A DNA stretch of 49,454 nucleotides. It comes from Paenibacillus elgii NBRC 100335 (GTDB taxonomy: Bacteria > Bacillota > Bacilli > Paenibacillales > NBRC-103111). The stretch lies in assembly GCF_004000865.1 (NCBI RefSeq), contig NZ_BIMB01000053.1, positions 1 through 49,454 of the forward strand. The letters are read 5' to 3'. How positions within the stretch are numbered: the stretch's first letter is position 1; the number at the start of each line of letters is the position of its first letter. A program made the position numbers and the translations under genes. Positions 24,576-32,301 of the stretch are shown here, one piece after another. Below the pieces are notes generated by a model, which was not told the origin of the DNA, did not search any database, and saw nothing but the letters and a program-made list of their open reading frames with translations.

Positions 24576-26318
24576 TTAATCCCCGCATACCGCGTTCTCG
24601 ATCTGAAACGCCGGCACCTCCTGATACCGGTAGCCTTCCAGCTCCTTGACGCGCTTATAAAATTTATGAAACCGCTCGTTAGGATGCCCGTCCGCCACAT
24701 AACGCGCTACAATGCGCTCAATCGTTTCGACCAGACGCTCCGGCTCGATTCCTTCGGCGACCGGCTGCGCCACATGGGCATTGCGTCCGACCGTTTTGCC
24801 CCCGAGGAACAAATCGAATTTCTCCCGGCGATACACGATCCCAATATCTTCCTTCACCGCTCCATAGCAGGCCATGCCGCATCCGTTGAAGCCGATTTTG
24901 AGCTCCTTCGGTACGCGCATGCCTCCCAAACGACGGTGCAGCTCTTCGGCGTACGGCACCGAATCGGCCTTATCCATATTGCAAAAATCGCAAGCCTTGA
25001 TCTGCGCGACATCGCCGACTGGAGCGAGCAAAAGTCCTGCAGCTCGAAGCCGCCCAGTTACGCTTTCCGGCTCCGACGTCGCAATGCGCACAAACAACTG
25101 ATGATGCGGCGTATATTCCATGGTCCCGTGCTCGCCGACGACTTCCGCAAGCAGCATGAGCTGCTGCGCCGTCAGCTTTTTCTCCGCAAGCCCCGGGCTT
25201 ACGGCAAATTCCAGGATTTGCTCCTGCTTAAACAAGAGGCCGCTCCGCTCGCCTTGAGCCGACTCGGGAACGCCCCGGTGCTCATCGACAAGCCGCAGCG
25301 CTTCCAGCGCAAGGGCCAACGGCGACTCACCTTCTGCCCTCGCCCCGTAAGCCGGTCCGCCCAGCGGATCGAGCATCGAATCGACGACATATGGACCTTT
25401 CACGGACTCGCCCGACCCGTCTGAACGCGCTTCAGCCGCCAACGCTTTATTTTCCTCGTTCACGCTCTTGGACGCTTCCCCCTGCTGCGCTTCCAGCGAC
25501 CAAGGCTCCGCTTCCGTCTGCAGCCTTTCGTGCGGCCGGAGCGGCTGCACGTCGGCGTCCAGCGTATACTTGCGCTGGTATCCGCGCGGCGTGATCATCA
25601 GCCCGTCGTAAACGACCGTCGTCGAATTGCCAATGATGACCGTCGTCAGCATGCCGATGTCGTGCTCGAGCATTTTGTCAAGCGTCGTTATAACTACGTC
25701 TTGGCGCTCGCGGTAGGCGCTTTTTACGATCCCGACCGGCGTGTCCGGCGACCGGTACTGTAGCAGCACGCGCTGTGTCTCGACGATCTGCCGCGTGCGT
25801 CTGCCGCTGCGCGGGTTGTACAGCGCAATCACGAAATCAGCAGAAGCCGCCGCTTCCACCCGGCGAATGATGATCTCCCACGGCGTCAAATGGTCGCTCA
25901 AGCTGATCGTGCACGCGTCGTGCATGACCGGTGCGCCCAGCAGCGAAGCCACAGAGTTGATCGCCGAGATGCCGGGAATGACCTCCACTTCGACGCCTTC
26001 CTCGCGCCGCCAGCCTTTTTCCATCAGCACTTCGTAAATGAGCCCGGCCATCCCGTAAACGCCTGCATCGCCGCTCGAAATGACCGCCACCGCTTTTCCC
26101 GCTTCGGCTTGACGTACCGCTTCCTGCGCCCGACTGACCTCCTCCGTCATCCCGGTGCGGACCACCTGCTGCTCATTCAAAAGCCCCCGGATCAGATCCA
26201 CATACGTGTTGTAGCCGATCACGACGTCGCTTTCCTGGATCGCTTCCCTTGCTCGTTTCGTAATATGATCGAAGCTGCCCGGGCCGAACCCGATGACTGA
26301 CAATTTTCCCTTCATCAT
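24576..26318 (-). CDS. cbiH60: Cobalt-factor III C17-methyltransferase with Fe-S reductase-like domain (CbiH60 type)
   Basis: This 580-residue protein starts at ATG 26318 or the adjacent ATG, behind AGGAGG. Residues 1 to about 245 are the CbiH/CobJ tetrapyrrole methylase (KLSVIGFGPGSFDHITKRAR; VISSGDAGVYGMAGLIYEVL). A linker of about 90 residues follows. Residues about 340-580 resemble half of a nitrite/sulfite reductase, with cysteines in KACDFCNMDKAD and GFNGCGMACYGAV that fit a [4Fe-4S]/siroheme-type cluster site. This architecture is that of CbiH60 of Bacillus megaterium, which contracts the ring and methylates C17. It is first in the operon behind the B12 riboswitch. Confidence 0.94.
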   Translation of the reverse strand: MMKGKLSVIGFGPGSFDHITKRAREAIQESDVVIGYNTYVDLIRGLLNEQQVVRTGMTEEVSRAQEAVRQAEAGKAVAVISSGDAGVYGMAGLIYEVLMEKGWRREEGVEVEVIPGISAINSVASLLGAPVMHDACTISLSDHLTPWEIIIRRVEAAASADFVIALYNPRSGRRTRQIVETQRVLLQYRSPDTPVGIVKSAYRERQDVVITTLDKMLEHDIGMLTTVIIGNSTTVVYDGLMITPRGYQRKYTLDADVQPLRPHERLQTEAEPWSLEAQQGEASKSVNEENKALAAEARSDGSGESVKGPYVVDSMLDPLGGPAYGARAEGESPLALALEALRLVDEHRGVPESAQGERSGLLFKQEQILEFAVSPGLAEKKLTAQQLMLLAEVVGEHGTMEYTPHHQLFVRIATSEPESVTGRLRAAGLLLAPVGDVAQIKACDFCNMDKADSVPYAEELHRRLGGMRVPKELKIGFNGCGMACYGAVKEDIGIVYRREKFDLFLGGKTVGRNAHVAQPVAEGIEPERLVETIERIVARYVADGHPNERFHKFYKRVKELEGYRYQEVPAFQIENAVCGD

Positions 26319-26466
26319 TGCCGCCTCCTGTCAAGTATGCTTCCTCACAGAGTACAAGGCTTCCGAAACCTGTAACTGCTGTACTCCTACCGTCTGTCCA
26401 TGCGATAAACGTATTCAAAGAACTGGCGACTCATGCCGATTTCTTTTTCCAGAAACTGAGAGAGCA

Positions 26467-26500
26467 ACAAAAAAAGCATCTCCCTTGTCGGAAGATGCTT
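26467..26500 (-). terminator. Riboswitch-controlled terminator before cbiH60
   Basis: On the minus strand, AAGCATCT pairs with AGATGCTT (26493-26500 and 26474-26481) and a run of seven T follows. It lies about 180 bp after the cobalamin aptamer and 150 bp before the cbiH60 start, as expected for an expression platform. Confidence 0.85.
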
Positions 26501-26682
26501 GTGCGAGCTTAGGTTGCTGAGACGAGTGCAGCCAGCATTGACTTATGCGACGAGCGCCGCTGTGACGCCAGATCGCCAGCCTTGCTGCCTGTCCTGTACC
26601 GCTCCCGTACACCTCCCTATCCGCGTAGGTTTTGTGGTGACTTCGTTGCGGCCGTCGTCGAATGAAACAGCCGCAACAGAGC
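26501..26682 (-). promoter_or_regulatory. Cobalamin riboswitch expression platform
   Basis: This about 180-nt leader between aptamer and terminator contains a strong hairpin (GTTGCGGC / GCCGCAAC, plus-strand 26645-26652 and 26670-26677) immediately after the aptamer. It could take part in the switch. No coding region is supported. Confidence 0.5.
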
Positions 26683-26860
26683 GGGCAGGTCTCCTGACTT
26701 GCGTCTCATCGCTTTTTCCGCAGCCTTCCCATCGACTTGGCAACAGTGGCATTCGCGATACGGAAAAAACTCCTCGCTTACAGTGGCGGGACCGTGCCGG
26801 ACTTTCACCGGCTTCCCTTTTAAGCCGATTCCGTCTTCAACGGATATCGGCACCTGCTCT
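26683..26860 (-). promoter_or_regulatory. Adenosylcobalamin riboswitch (cobalamin element)
   Basis: Minus-strand landmarks of the aptamer are in order: GGGAAGCCGGTGAAAGTCCG, GGTCCCGCCACTGTAAGCG, GCCACTGTTGC and the B12 box AGTCAGGAGACCTGCC (26684-26699). It precedes the cobalamin operon, giving repression when coenzyme B12 is plentiful. Confidence 0.96.
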
Positions 26861-26872
26861 ATATGATATGAA

Positions 26873-26878
26873 ATTATA
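26873..26878 (-). promoter_or_regulatory. Candidate -10 box of the cobalamin operon
   Basis: A consensus TATAAT on the minus strand lies about 13 bp before the aptamer. The -35 region (near 26895-26901) is weak. Confidence 0.5.
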
Positions 26879-27138
26879 GAAAACATTTGCTAGGAAACAG
26901 TGTAATGATAGCATGTTTCTCACGCGCATGTCTACCTTGCAGTTGAGTTGGGGAAGCGGCTTCGTCATTGTTCTGCCATTGGATAGAAGCAATGTAAAAG
27001 CATGTATGTGAGGTGCTATGGGGGGGCTCTTGGTATGGGGCTAGTGGGGAGACGTGATTGGGAATTAGTGATACGGACTTGGACTCATTGTGCAGTCTGG
27101 ACGAACGCAGTGACGTAAACTTTCAGGAAATCGTCTAA
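26879..27138. other. Intergenic region, no gene seen
   Basis: Apart from the operon promoter at the left edge, I see no gene, RNA or clear repeat in this stretch. It is the left border zone between the cobalamin operon and the phage-tail locus, so an attachment site could lie here, but no duplicate was found in the window. Confidence 0.4.
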
Positions 27139-27537
27139 GCAAAAGTACCGTTTAACACCGCTTCGGTTCCACAGTTCGACCTCCTTTTTCTTACAGTTTT
27201 CGCCAAACTTGCCTTGATTCTCTCCGAAATCGGCGGTCTGCGCTCAGAGGTCGGTAGCTTACGCTCGGAAATGACCAACATGAAATCCGAGATCCAAAGC
27301 ATGCGCTCCGAGTTCACTGAAAAATTCCAGAAAGTAGACGACGAATTCCGCAAGGTTCATACCCGCTTCGATCACAATGAACGCATGATCGGTCAATTGA
27401 TTCATATGGTTGGCGAATAGAACAAAGCAAATAAAGAGATTCGAGCGGAACAAAATACCCTTGAGCATAGCGTCGACATTCTTAATCGCCGCCAGCTTCG
27501 TATGGAAGCCGATATTGAATCGTTGAAGAAAAAATAA
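27139..27537 (+). pseudogene. Interrupted coiled-coil gene with an in-frame amber stop
   Basis: An open frame encodes heptad repeats (EIGGLRSEVGSLRSEMTNMK, then FTEKFQKVDDEFRKVHTRFD) up to TAG at 27418-27420. The same frame then continues for 38 codons (NKANKEIRAEQNTLEHSVDI to LKKK) and ends at TAA 27535-27537. The upstream frame has no ATG or ribosome site; TTG 27214 is the only start candidate. It resembles short coiled-coil proteins with repeated LRSEV/LRSEM units common in Bacillales. The single stop and missing start indicate decay. It lies on the opposite strand to the nearby lysis genes. Confidence 0.65.
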
Positions 27538-27557
27538 AGTTCTGTTATAAAATAACC

Positions 27558-27600
27558 AAGGTACCTCCAACCCGCGTTTTTCCGGTCTGGGGTACCTTTT
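27558..27600 (+). terminator. Hairpin after the coiled-coil pseudogene
   Basis: AAGGTACC pairs with GGTACCTT across a loop of about 27 nt, and TTTT follows. It is placed correctly to end the plus-strand pseudogene. Confidence 0.55.
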
Positions 27601-27612
27601 ACCATAGTAAAA

Positions 27613-27647
27613 CAAAAAAATCCCCACCGGCCGAAGCTAGTAGGGAT
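27613..27647 (-). terminator. Terminator of the lysis cassette
   Basis: On the minus strand, ATCCCTAC pairs with GTGGGGAT around a UUCG loop and is followed by seven T. It lies about 30 bp after the endolysin stop. Confidence 0.85.
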
Positions 27648-27675
27648 ATGTTCCGTCAATTTATTATGCATCCGA

Positions 27676-28344
27676 TTATTGCAAAACCTGCCCGGAAGCT
27701 TTCCGAAGCTCATTTGCAAGCCAATGAATATAATCCGCTTGTTCTTGATGAGCGGAAGCCGCATTCGTATCTCCTTGTTGTTCCGCCTCACAGCGTTTTG
27801 CCTCCGACTGCTTCCAAGCCGGACTCATCCATGTATCGATAATCGTATTGACCACTCCTGCATCCAGCATCGCTTCAGCCGCCTCCTTATCATACTGTTC
27901 AAGCGTATAGCTTGCGATCAAATGGTTTAACTTTTTCGAGTAATCAGGATCGGTGGCATAGCCGCAAACACGCAGCATCTCCGTCTGTTCCTGCGGTGAC
28001 TGGGCGCTTCGTACACGATCGTACCGACTCCATTGAAAAAGCAAATCTTGATCCCGGAAGCAATCCTCAAGGCAGTCATAGGCTCGCCAATGGGCTTGCA
28101 CACCGTCTACTCGGACGCCGTCATATACTTCCCACGTCTTGGTGCTAACCGATTTTCCTTTCCAAAACTCATTGGGCCGGCCGCTGCCGACTTTATAACC
28201 GACGAGATTGTTCCACTCATGGATTTTGCCGCCGGTTTCGAGCAAAGCCTGAGCGATCCGAACCGAAGGGAAGATCGGAGAACCTCCCCTTCGAAGCTCC
28301 ACAGCGACAGGTGCAACCGCAGCGATAAATTGCTCTCGTGTCAA
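27676..28344 (-). CDS. Phage endolysin, glucosaminidase (GH73) type
   Basis: This 222-residue protein starts at TTG 28344 behind AAGGAGGA; the TTG overlaps the holin stop TGA. Residues about 1-150 match the FlgJ/GH73 glucosaminidase fold: SVRIAQALLETGGKIHEWNN with the catalytic Glu, followed by NLVGYK. The C-terminal about 70 residues are helical and charged and have no recognised wall-binding motif. It would cut peptidoglycan glycan strands to release particles. It has no signal peptide, so export depends on the adjacent holin. Confidence 0.88.
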   Translation of the reverse strand: MTREQFIAAVAPVAVELRRGGSPIFPSVRIAQALLETGGKIHEWNNLVGYKVGSGRPNEFWKGKSVSTKTWEVYDGVRVDGVQAHWRAYDCLEDCFRDQDLLFQWSRYDRVRSAQSPQEQTEMLRVCGYATDPDYSKKLNHLIASYTLEQYDKEAAEAMLDAGVVNTIIDTWMSPAWKQSEAKRCEAEQQGDTNAASAHQEQADYIHWLANELRKASGQVLQ

Positions 28345-28742
28345 TGACGTTCCTCCTTCCCTTTAATCGCAGCTATAACGTTGCTCAATGGCCCGAGGGG
28401 TACCCCGAGCTTGCCGCCATTCTCAACGATGCTTAGAAACTCAATGACGCTGTACGCGATAACGACGCCGTCGCCAATTACGCCGTTTGAGTTAAGGACC
28501 GACAGTTCGATCATGTACACGCAGCCGACAAGAATGATGATATAGGTTTTTCGAAGCAGGCCGTTCGTTCCGGTGCGGCTGCTGAGTTCTTTTCTGACGT
28601 ATCCCGCCATGAGCCCCGTTGCATAATCTAACAGCATTAATCCCAGCAAAATGGTAAAAGCCAATCCAAGACCGCCGACGACCCATGAGATGAAGCTGCC
28701 AATGAAGCCGAAACCCGTTTTGACCATCGCGGATTTTTCCAT
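28341..28742 (-). CDS. Phage holin (Cph1/TcdE-like family)
   Basis: This 133-residue protein starts at ATG 28742 with AAAGGAGGA upstream. It has three hydrophobic stretches (about 16-42, 66-85 and 90-105) around GLGLAFTILLGLMLLDYATG, the motif LLDYATGLMAG being typical of phage_holin_4-type lysis proteins. The C-terminus is charged. It should form membrane lesions that release the endolysin. It overlaps the endolysin gene by 4 bp. Confidence 0.9.
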   Translation of the reverse strand: MEKSAMVKTGFGFIGSFISWVVGGLGLAFTILLGLMLLDYATGLMAGYVRKELSSRTGTNGLLRKTYIIILVGCVYMIELSVLNSNGVIGDGVVIAYSVIEFLSIVENGGKLGVPLGPLSNVIAAIKGKEERH

Positions 28743-28772
28743 GTACTCCTCCTTTCAGCCCGAAGAAGGGCA

Positions 28773-28796
28773 TAAAAATAACCCCTAGAGTCGGGG
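28773..28796 (-). terminator. Terminator just upstream of the holin gene
   Basis: On the minus strand, CCCC GACTCTA GGGG is followed by TTATTTTT. It lies only about 30 bp before the holin start, between the tail genes and the lysis genes. Confidence 0.65.
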
Positions 28797-28859
28797 CGAT
28801 TGAATTTATGAAAACTACGGATCTGCCTCCGTTTTAAAAAAGACGCTCACTTCCAAAAA

Positions 28860-29150
28860 AGTATGCTACTGCGTGAAGATGGAGTAGGTTTTACTTTCAT
28901 TGCATTTTTTGCTCCCATAAGTAGTCGAACCATCGCTTGTACTGATCTTTTAGATGACTCCAGTGGCCGTGATATAGCGCTTCGGTACTTCGTTTTTCTC
29001 AGCTTGTTTACTGTCTAAAGTGGCAGCTAATGAGGTGGATTCTTGTCACCGTGCTCCGCTTCCTGGCAGGCTGGGAGGAGGCCCATTAGTTTCCGTTGTT
29101 GTTAATACGACCTCAACGATAACCTATGGTTATCAAGTAGCAGCGCCTCA
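28860..29150 (-). pseudogene. Degraded phage-gene remnants
   Basis: No intact gene is present, but three short protein-like pieces occur on the minus strand in different frames, each preceded by a stop: VIVEVVLTTTETNGPPPSLP (ending GSGAR), SLAATLDSKQAEKNEVPKRY (ending ITATGVI), and YHGHWSHLKDQYKRWFDYLW (ending EQKMQ). Together they look like a small tail-accessory gene or genes broken by frameshifts. I cannot name the family. Confidence 0.35.
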
Positions 29151-29168
29151 TTTATGCAACCCCATTGT

Positions 29169-31775
29169 CTAGTTTTCGGCTAAGAATGAAATGTTATCGA
29201 GCGAGACATAGCCGTTACTTCCGATAGCTACGGATACATACCCCATCCAATCTACGTCAACTCGACCGGGTTTGAATTGTCCGCCCTCATCTGTACATGT
29301 CGCAATTATTAAGGTGTAGGCAGGCCGGTAACCAGGCGGGAGCCGGAAAACCGCCTTCCCAATGGCACCTGCTCGAATTAGCCCGCGGATATGGACGACG
29401 CCTGTGCTGTCCTTATAATAGCCGACTAAACTAAAAGCGTTCTCGTAATTTACCCATCCATTTAGCAACGACGGAGTGATCCAGCGCATTTGTTGACGTA
29501 GTGCAAACGCATTTTCAATCGATCCTACACGCGCAGCCATGCCAGAATGCTCTGCCACAAGCGCATCGACCACAGACTTGGCGTTCGCAGGACTATGCGC
29601 TGAAGCATGTACAATGCTTGGTGTTAAGGCCCACTTGTCTATCGTCTCGTAAGTGACCGAGTAGACGTTGGCCGGGTCATAAAACAGTGATGGTATGGAT
29701 GCCCATACTTTTCCATGCGCGTGGTCCGCGTCTAGCTCTTCTCTGATCTGCCAGGATCCGTCTACTAAACCGTTCTTATAGATTTCAAAAAAACGCAACG
29801 CGGTCCACCCAAGGCGCGAATCCCCGATGTACGTATTGTTAAAACGATAAACTCCTGGGTCACCGAGCAGTGGTCGGACCCTCTCCCGAGTCAATGCACC
29901 CTCTCCGAATAAAATGCGGTTTTGTCCCTCGTGTAATGTTACGCTTCCCTCATAGCGAACTTCTTCATAGGCGGCATTGGCCAACTGGTATATCAGAAGA
30001 TGCGGACGATATCCCGGTGCTGGTTCGGTTGGTACTGTAAGCTTCGTGTACTCGTTACCGCCAACAGGTGCCCAAGCTGCTCCCGGTGACCATTTTGCAT
30101 ACCAACGCTTATTGTCGTACTTATCAGAACCGTCCCATACGTTGCCCGCCATGTCTCGCAATTGCCAACCGTAAAAATATGCCTTTATCTCTTCCTTAGA
30201 CGGCTTATATTGGCCGCCCCATCCGCTTATCGAGTCAGCCACGGAAAGGAGAACGGAGTTTCTATTGATGTCGCTTGAATCCAATACAACAAACTGTCCC
30301 GCGACGGGCGCTATCCCCTGCTTGCCACGTTCCATTGACCCGCCGTCTGGATCGATCAGATAGCCGGCATCCCTCATCGGGGAGGCGAGGAAATTGTTAT
30401 CAGTACGTAGCCAGGTGTACCCCGCATATCGTTCCTCGCTTCTCCAGTTCAGATCTCCTGTCAGTGACGTGGTATTGATACGTATATTTTTCCAAAATTT
30501 CCCATTTTTGAAATAAAGCGAGTCATATACCGAGCCATCTACGTTAGATGCCAACCTTACACCTCCGAATATGATACGCTCCATCTTATTTTCATCTGTG
30601 AATAGAAGCTTCTCGACCCCAACGTTAAGCATTGGGTTCGAGAAAGTAAATTTGCCCGTAACATTGTTCTCCACGCCTACGTTAATTACAATCCGAACAG
30701 CGTTCAGCGGCACGGTGAACGTTTTACAAAATATATGGTGCCCATTTGATGGCGCGTACGGCGGCCCATGCAAACTCGGCTGCAATAGCACCCCGTCGAT
30801 ATCATACGGAAGTATTTGATAATACGCACCGACGTTCGGATTACCAGCGATATTCTCGACATCAACATTGACGGAGAATGTGTATACCTCGCCTGGCTTG
30901 GTACGAAAACCGAACGATCTGGCTGCGTAACCTGTCACAGGCTTGGTAAACGTAAGTTTGTAGCCATCCGACTGTATGTTACCGACCGTATATCCTACAG
31001 AAAGGTTCCATTGCTCGAACGGTGGCAATACGTTCTTGCCGTATTTCTCGACATATGGGCCGTAGAGCGATTTCGCATCATCTACATAAGGCCAGCGGGC
31101 AGCAACTTGTTCCGGTGTCATACTGTCGATTTCGTCGAATTCGGCAGAGCTGATTTCGTAAATAGCAATCTCATCCATATATGCCGTCTGCCCCGCTGAC
31201 GTAGCGCGTGGAGATATTAAGCCTTGTACTCCTGTTACATCAATTGACGGACGAAATTTCTTGTATAGGAAGACCCACTTGCCCTGGATCGACGTTTCCA
31301 CCCACTGCGCCGTATTTCCATAGTATAACCGTGTATTCGGACAAGTTTCGTTATATACCCACCCTCGCAGTAGATATGACTTGTCTTTTTGTAACTTTAT
31401 TGCCATGGCGGTCCCCGCCACGGATTCACCTGTTGCATCAGTAGCCGTCACCTTGGCGCTAAAGTATCCAGATATCTTTTTCGTTGAGTCTAACACAACA
31501 GTAGCTTTGTACGATGCGATACGCGATGCGACTTCGCAACCGCCATCTCGCCCTAGCAGATTGATCAACATGCGGCCACGAATACGGATATCAGTCAGTG
31601 GCGCAATAGTTTTGCTATCGACGATCTGCACACCCGCGTTAAGTACGATTTCCTGTGGCTGAGAACTAGTTAGACATTCTGTGTAAACATCTTTTATTCC
31701 CTGCTCAATGCGGTTCAAGTCACTTTCTGTAACAGTCTCATCAAACTGCCAATTCGTTTTTGCATTATAGGCCAT
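29169..31775 (-). CDS. Phage tail fibre / receptor-binding protein (fibre 3)
   Basis: This 868-residue protein starts at ATG 31775 behind GAGGAGG. Residues 1-30 (MAYNAKTNWQFDETVTESDL) match the N-terminal baseplate-anchor segment of the two other fibres in this locus. The middle is a long beta-rich shaft with carbohydrate-module-like strands. Near residue 225 it shares MTPEQVAARWPYVDDAKSLY with fibre 2, and the C-terminal about 115 residues (WITPSLLNGWVNYENAFSLV to ISFLAEN) resemble the fibre 2 end, probably a trimerising receptor-binding tip. The gene is the last in the tail operon and should set target specificity. Confidence 0.85.
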   Translation of the reverse strand: MAYNAKTNWQFDETVTESDLNRIEQGIKDVYTECLTSSQPQEIVLNAGVQIVDSKTIAPLTDIRIRGRMLINLLGRDGGCEVASRIASYKATVVLDSTKKISGYFSAKVTATDATGESVAGTAMAIKLQKDKSYLLRGWVYNETCPNTRLYYGNTAQWVETSIQGKWVFLYKKFRPSIDVTGVQGLISPRATSAGQTAYMDEIAIYEISSAEFDEIDSMTPEQVAARWPYVDDAKSLYGPYVEKYGKNVLPPFEQWNLSVGYTVGNIQSDGYKLTFTKPVTGYAARSFGFRTKPGEVYTFSVNVDVENIAGNPNVGAYYQILPYDIDGVLLQPSLHGPPYAPSNGHHIFCKTFTVPLNAVRIVINVGVENNVTGKFTFSNPMLNVGVEKLLFTDENKMERIIFGGVRLASNVDGSVYDSLYFKNGKFWKNIRINTTSLTGDLNWRSEERYAGYTWLRTDNNFLASPMRDAGYLIDPDGGSMERGKQGIAPVAGQFVVLDSSDINRNSVLLSVADSISGWGGQYKPSKEEIKAYFYGWQLRDMAGNVWDGSDKYDNKRWYAKWSPGAAWAPVGGNEYTKLTVPTEPAPGYRPHLLIYQLANAAYEEVRYEGSVTLHEGQNRILFGEGALTRERVRPLLGDPGVYRFNNTYIGDSRLGWTALRFFEIYKNGLVDGSWQIREELDADHAHGKVWASIPSLFYDPANVYSVTYETIDKWALTPSIVHASAHSPANAKSVVDALVAEHSGMAARVGSIENAFALRQQMRWITPSLLNGWVNYENAFSLVGYYKDSTGVVHIRGLIRAGAIGKAVFRLPPGYRPAYTLIIATCTDEGGQFKPGRVDVDWMGYVSVAIGSNGYVSLDNISFLAEN

Positions 31776-31838
31776 CTCTAGGCCTCCTCACTATTTAAGA
31801 TTCGTTTAACCTGGAGCTTGTCTCTTTTCCGCACTAAG

Positions 31839-32288
31839 CTATTTAAGTAAACGCTTGTAGATCGAAACTAGCTGTTGATGCTTGTTCTTCATCTTTTCGG
31901 TAAAAGTCAGATTTTTTTCTGTAGCTGCAGATTGAATTGAATGGGTACGGACAGAGTTAGGTTCTTCTGAAGTTAGTCCTTCAATCCATAAATTTAACTC
32001 TTGTGGCTTTTTGTAAATTCTATTCCTATTCTTACCGCCAATTTCTGGCTTCGATAGTTTGTTATATAGCTCCCATGCATTGAAATCAAATTTAGGCTTA
32101 TACAATCCTGAAGGAACGGCAATAGCAATAATGTAACCGATTATCTCTGGTGACGATTGTTGTAACTTCTCAGCACTTTCTGTTATCCGATGTGGCTTGA
32201 ACATAGGAAAAACGCCTATCACGTCATCTGTGACAAGCGTTACATCTGTCAAAAACCCGTCAAGATCAACAACAATTGCTTCTTTCAA
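31839..32288 (-). CDS. Tail-accessory protein of unknown function
   Basis: This 149-residue protein starts at TTG 32288 behind GGAGGGAGAAAG. The N-terminus MKEAIVVDLDGFLTDVTLVT is a beta-rich stretch as in small proteins found beside tail fibres of Bacillales phages, and FDFNAWELYN occurs in the middle. The C-terminal half is helical and Lys-rich (KMKNKHQQLVSIYKRLLK) and is AT-rich in its DNA. It lies between fibre 2 and fibre 3 and may be an XkdW-like adaptor or a fibre chaperone; neither can be shown. Confidence 0.6.
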   Translation of the reverse strand: MKEAIVVDLDGFLTDVTLVTDDVIGVFPMFKPHRITESAEKLQQSSPEIIGYIIAIAVPSGLYKPKFDFNAWELYNKLSKPEIGGKNRNRIYKKPQELNLWIEGLTSEEPNSVRTHSIQSAATEKNLTFTEKMKNKHQQLVSIYKRLLK

Positions 32289-32301
32289 CTTTCTCCCTCC
32301 T

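Noticed and set aside
26879..27138. Attachment site at the left border of the tail locus
   Set aside because: No tRNA gene and no direct repeat partner is visible within the window, and no integrase gene is present.
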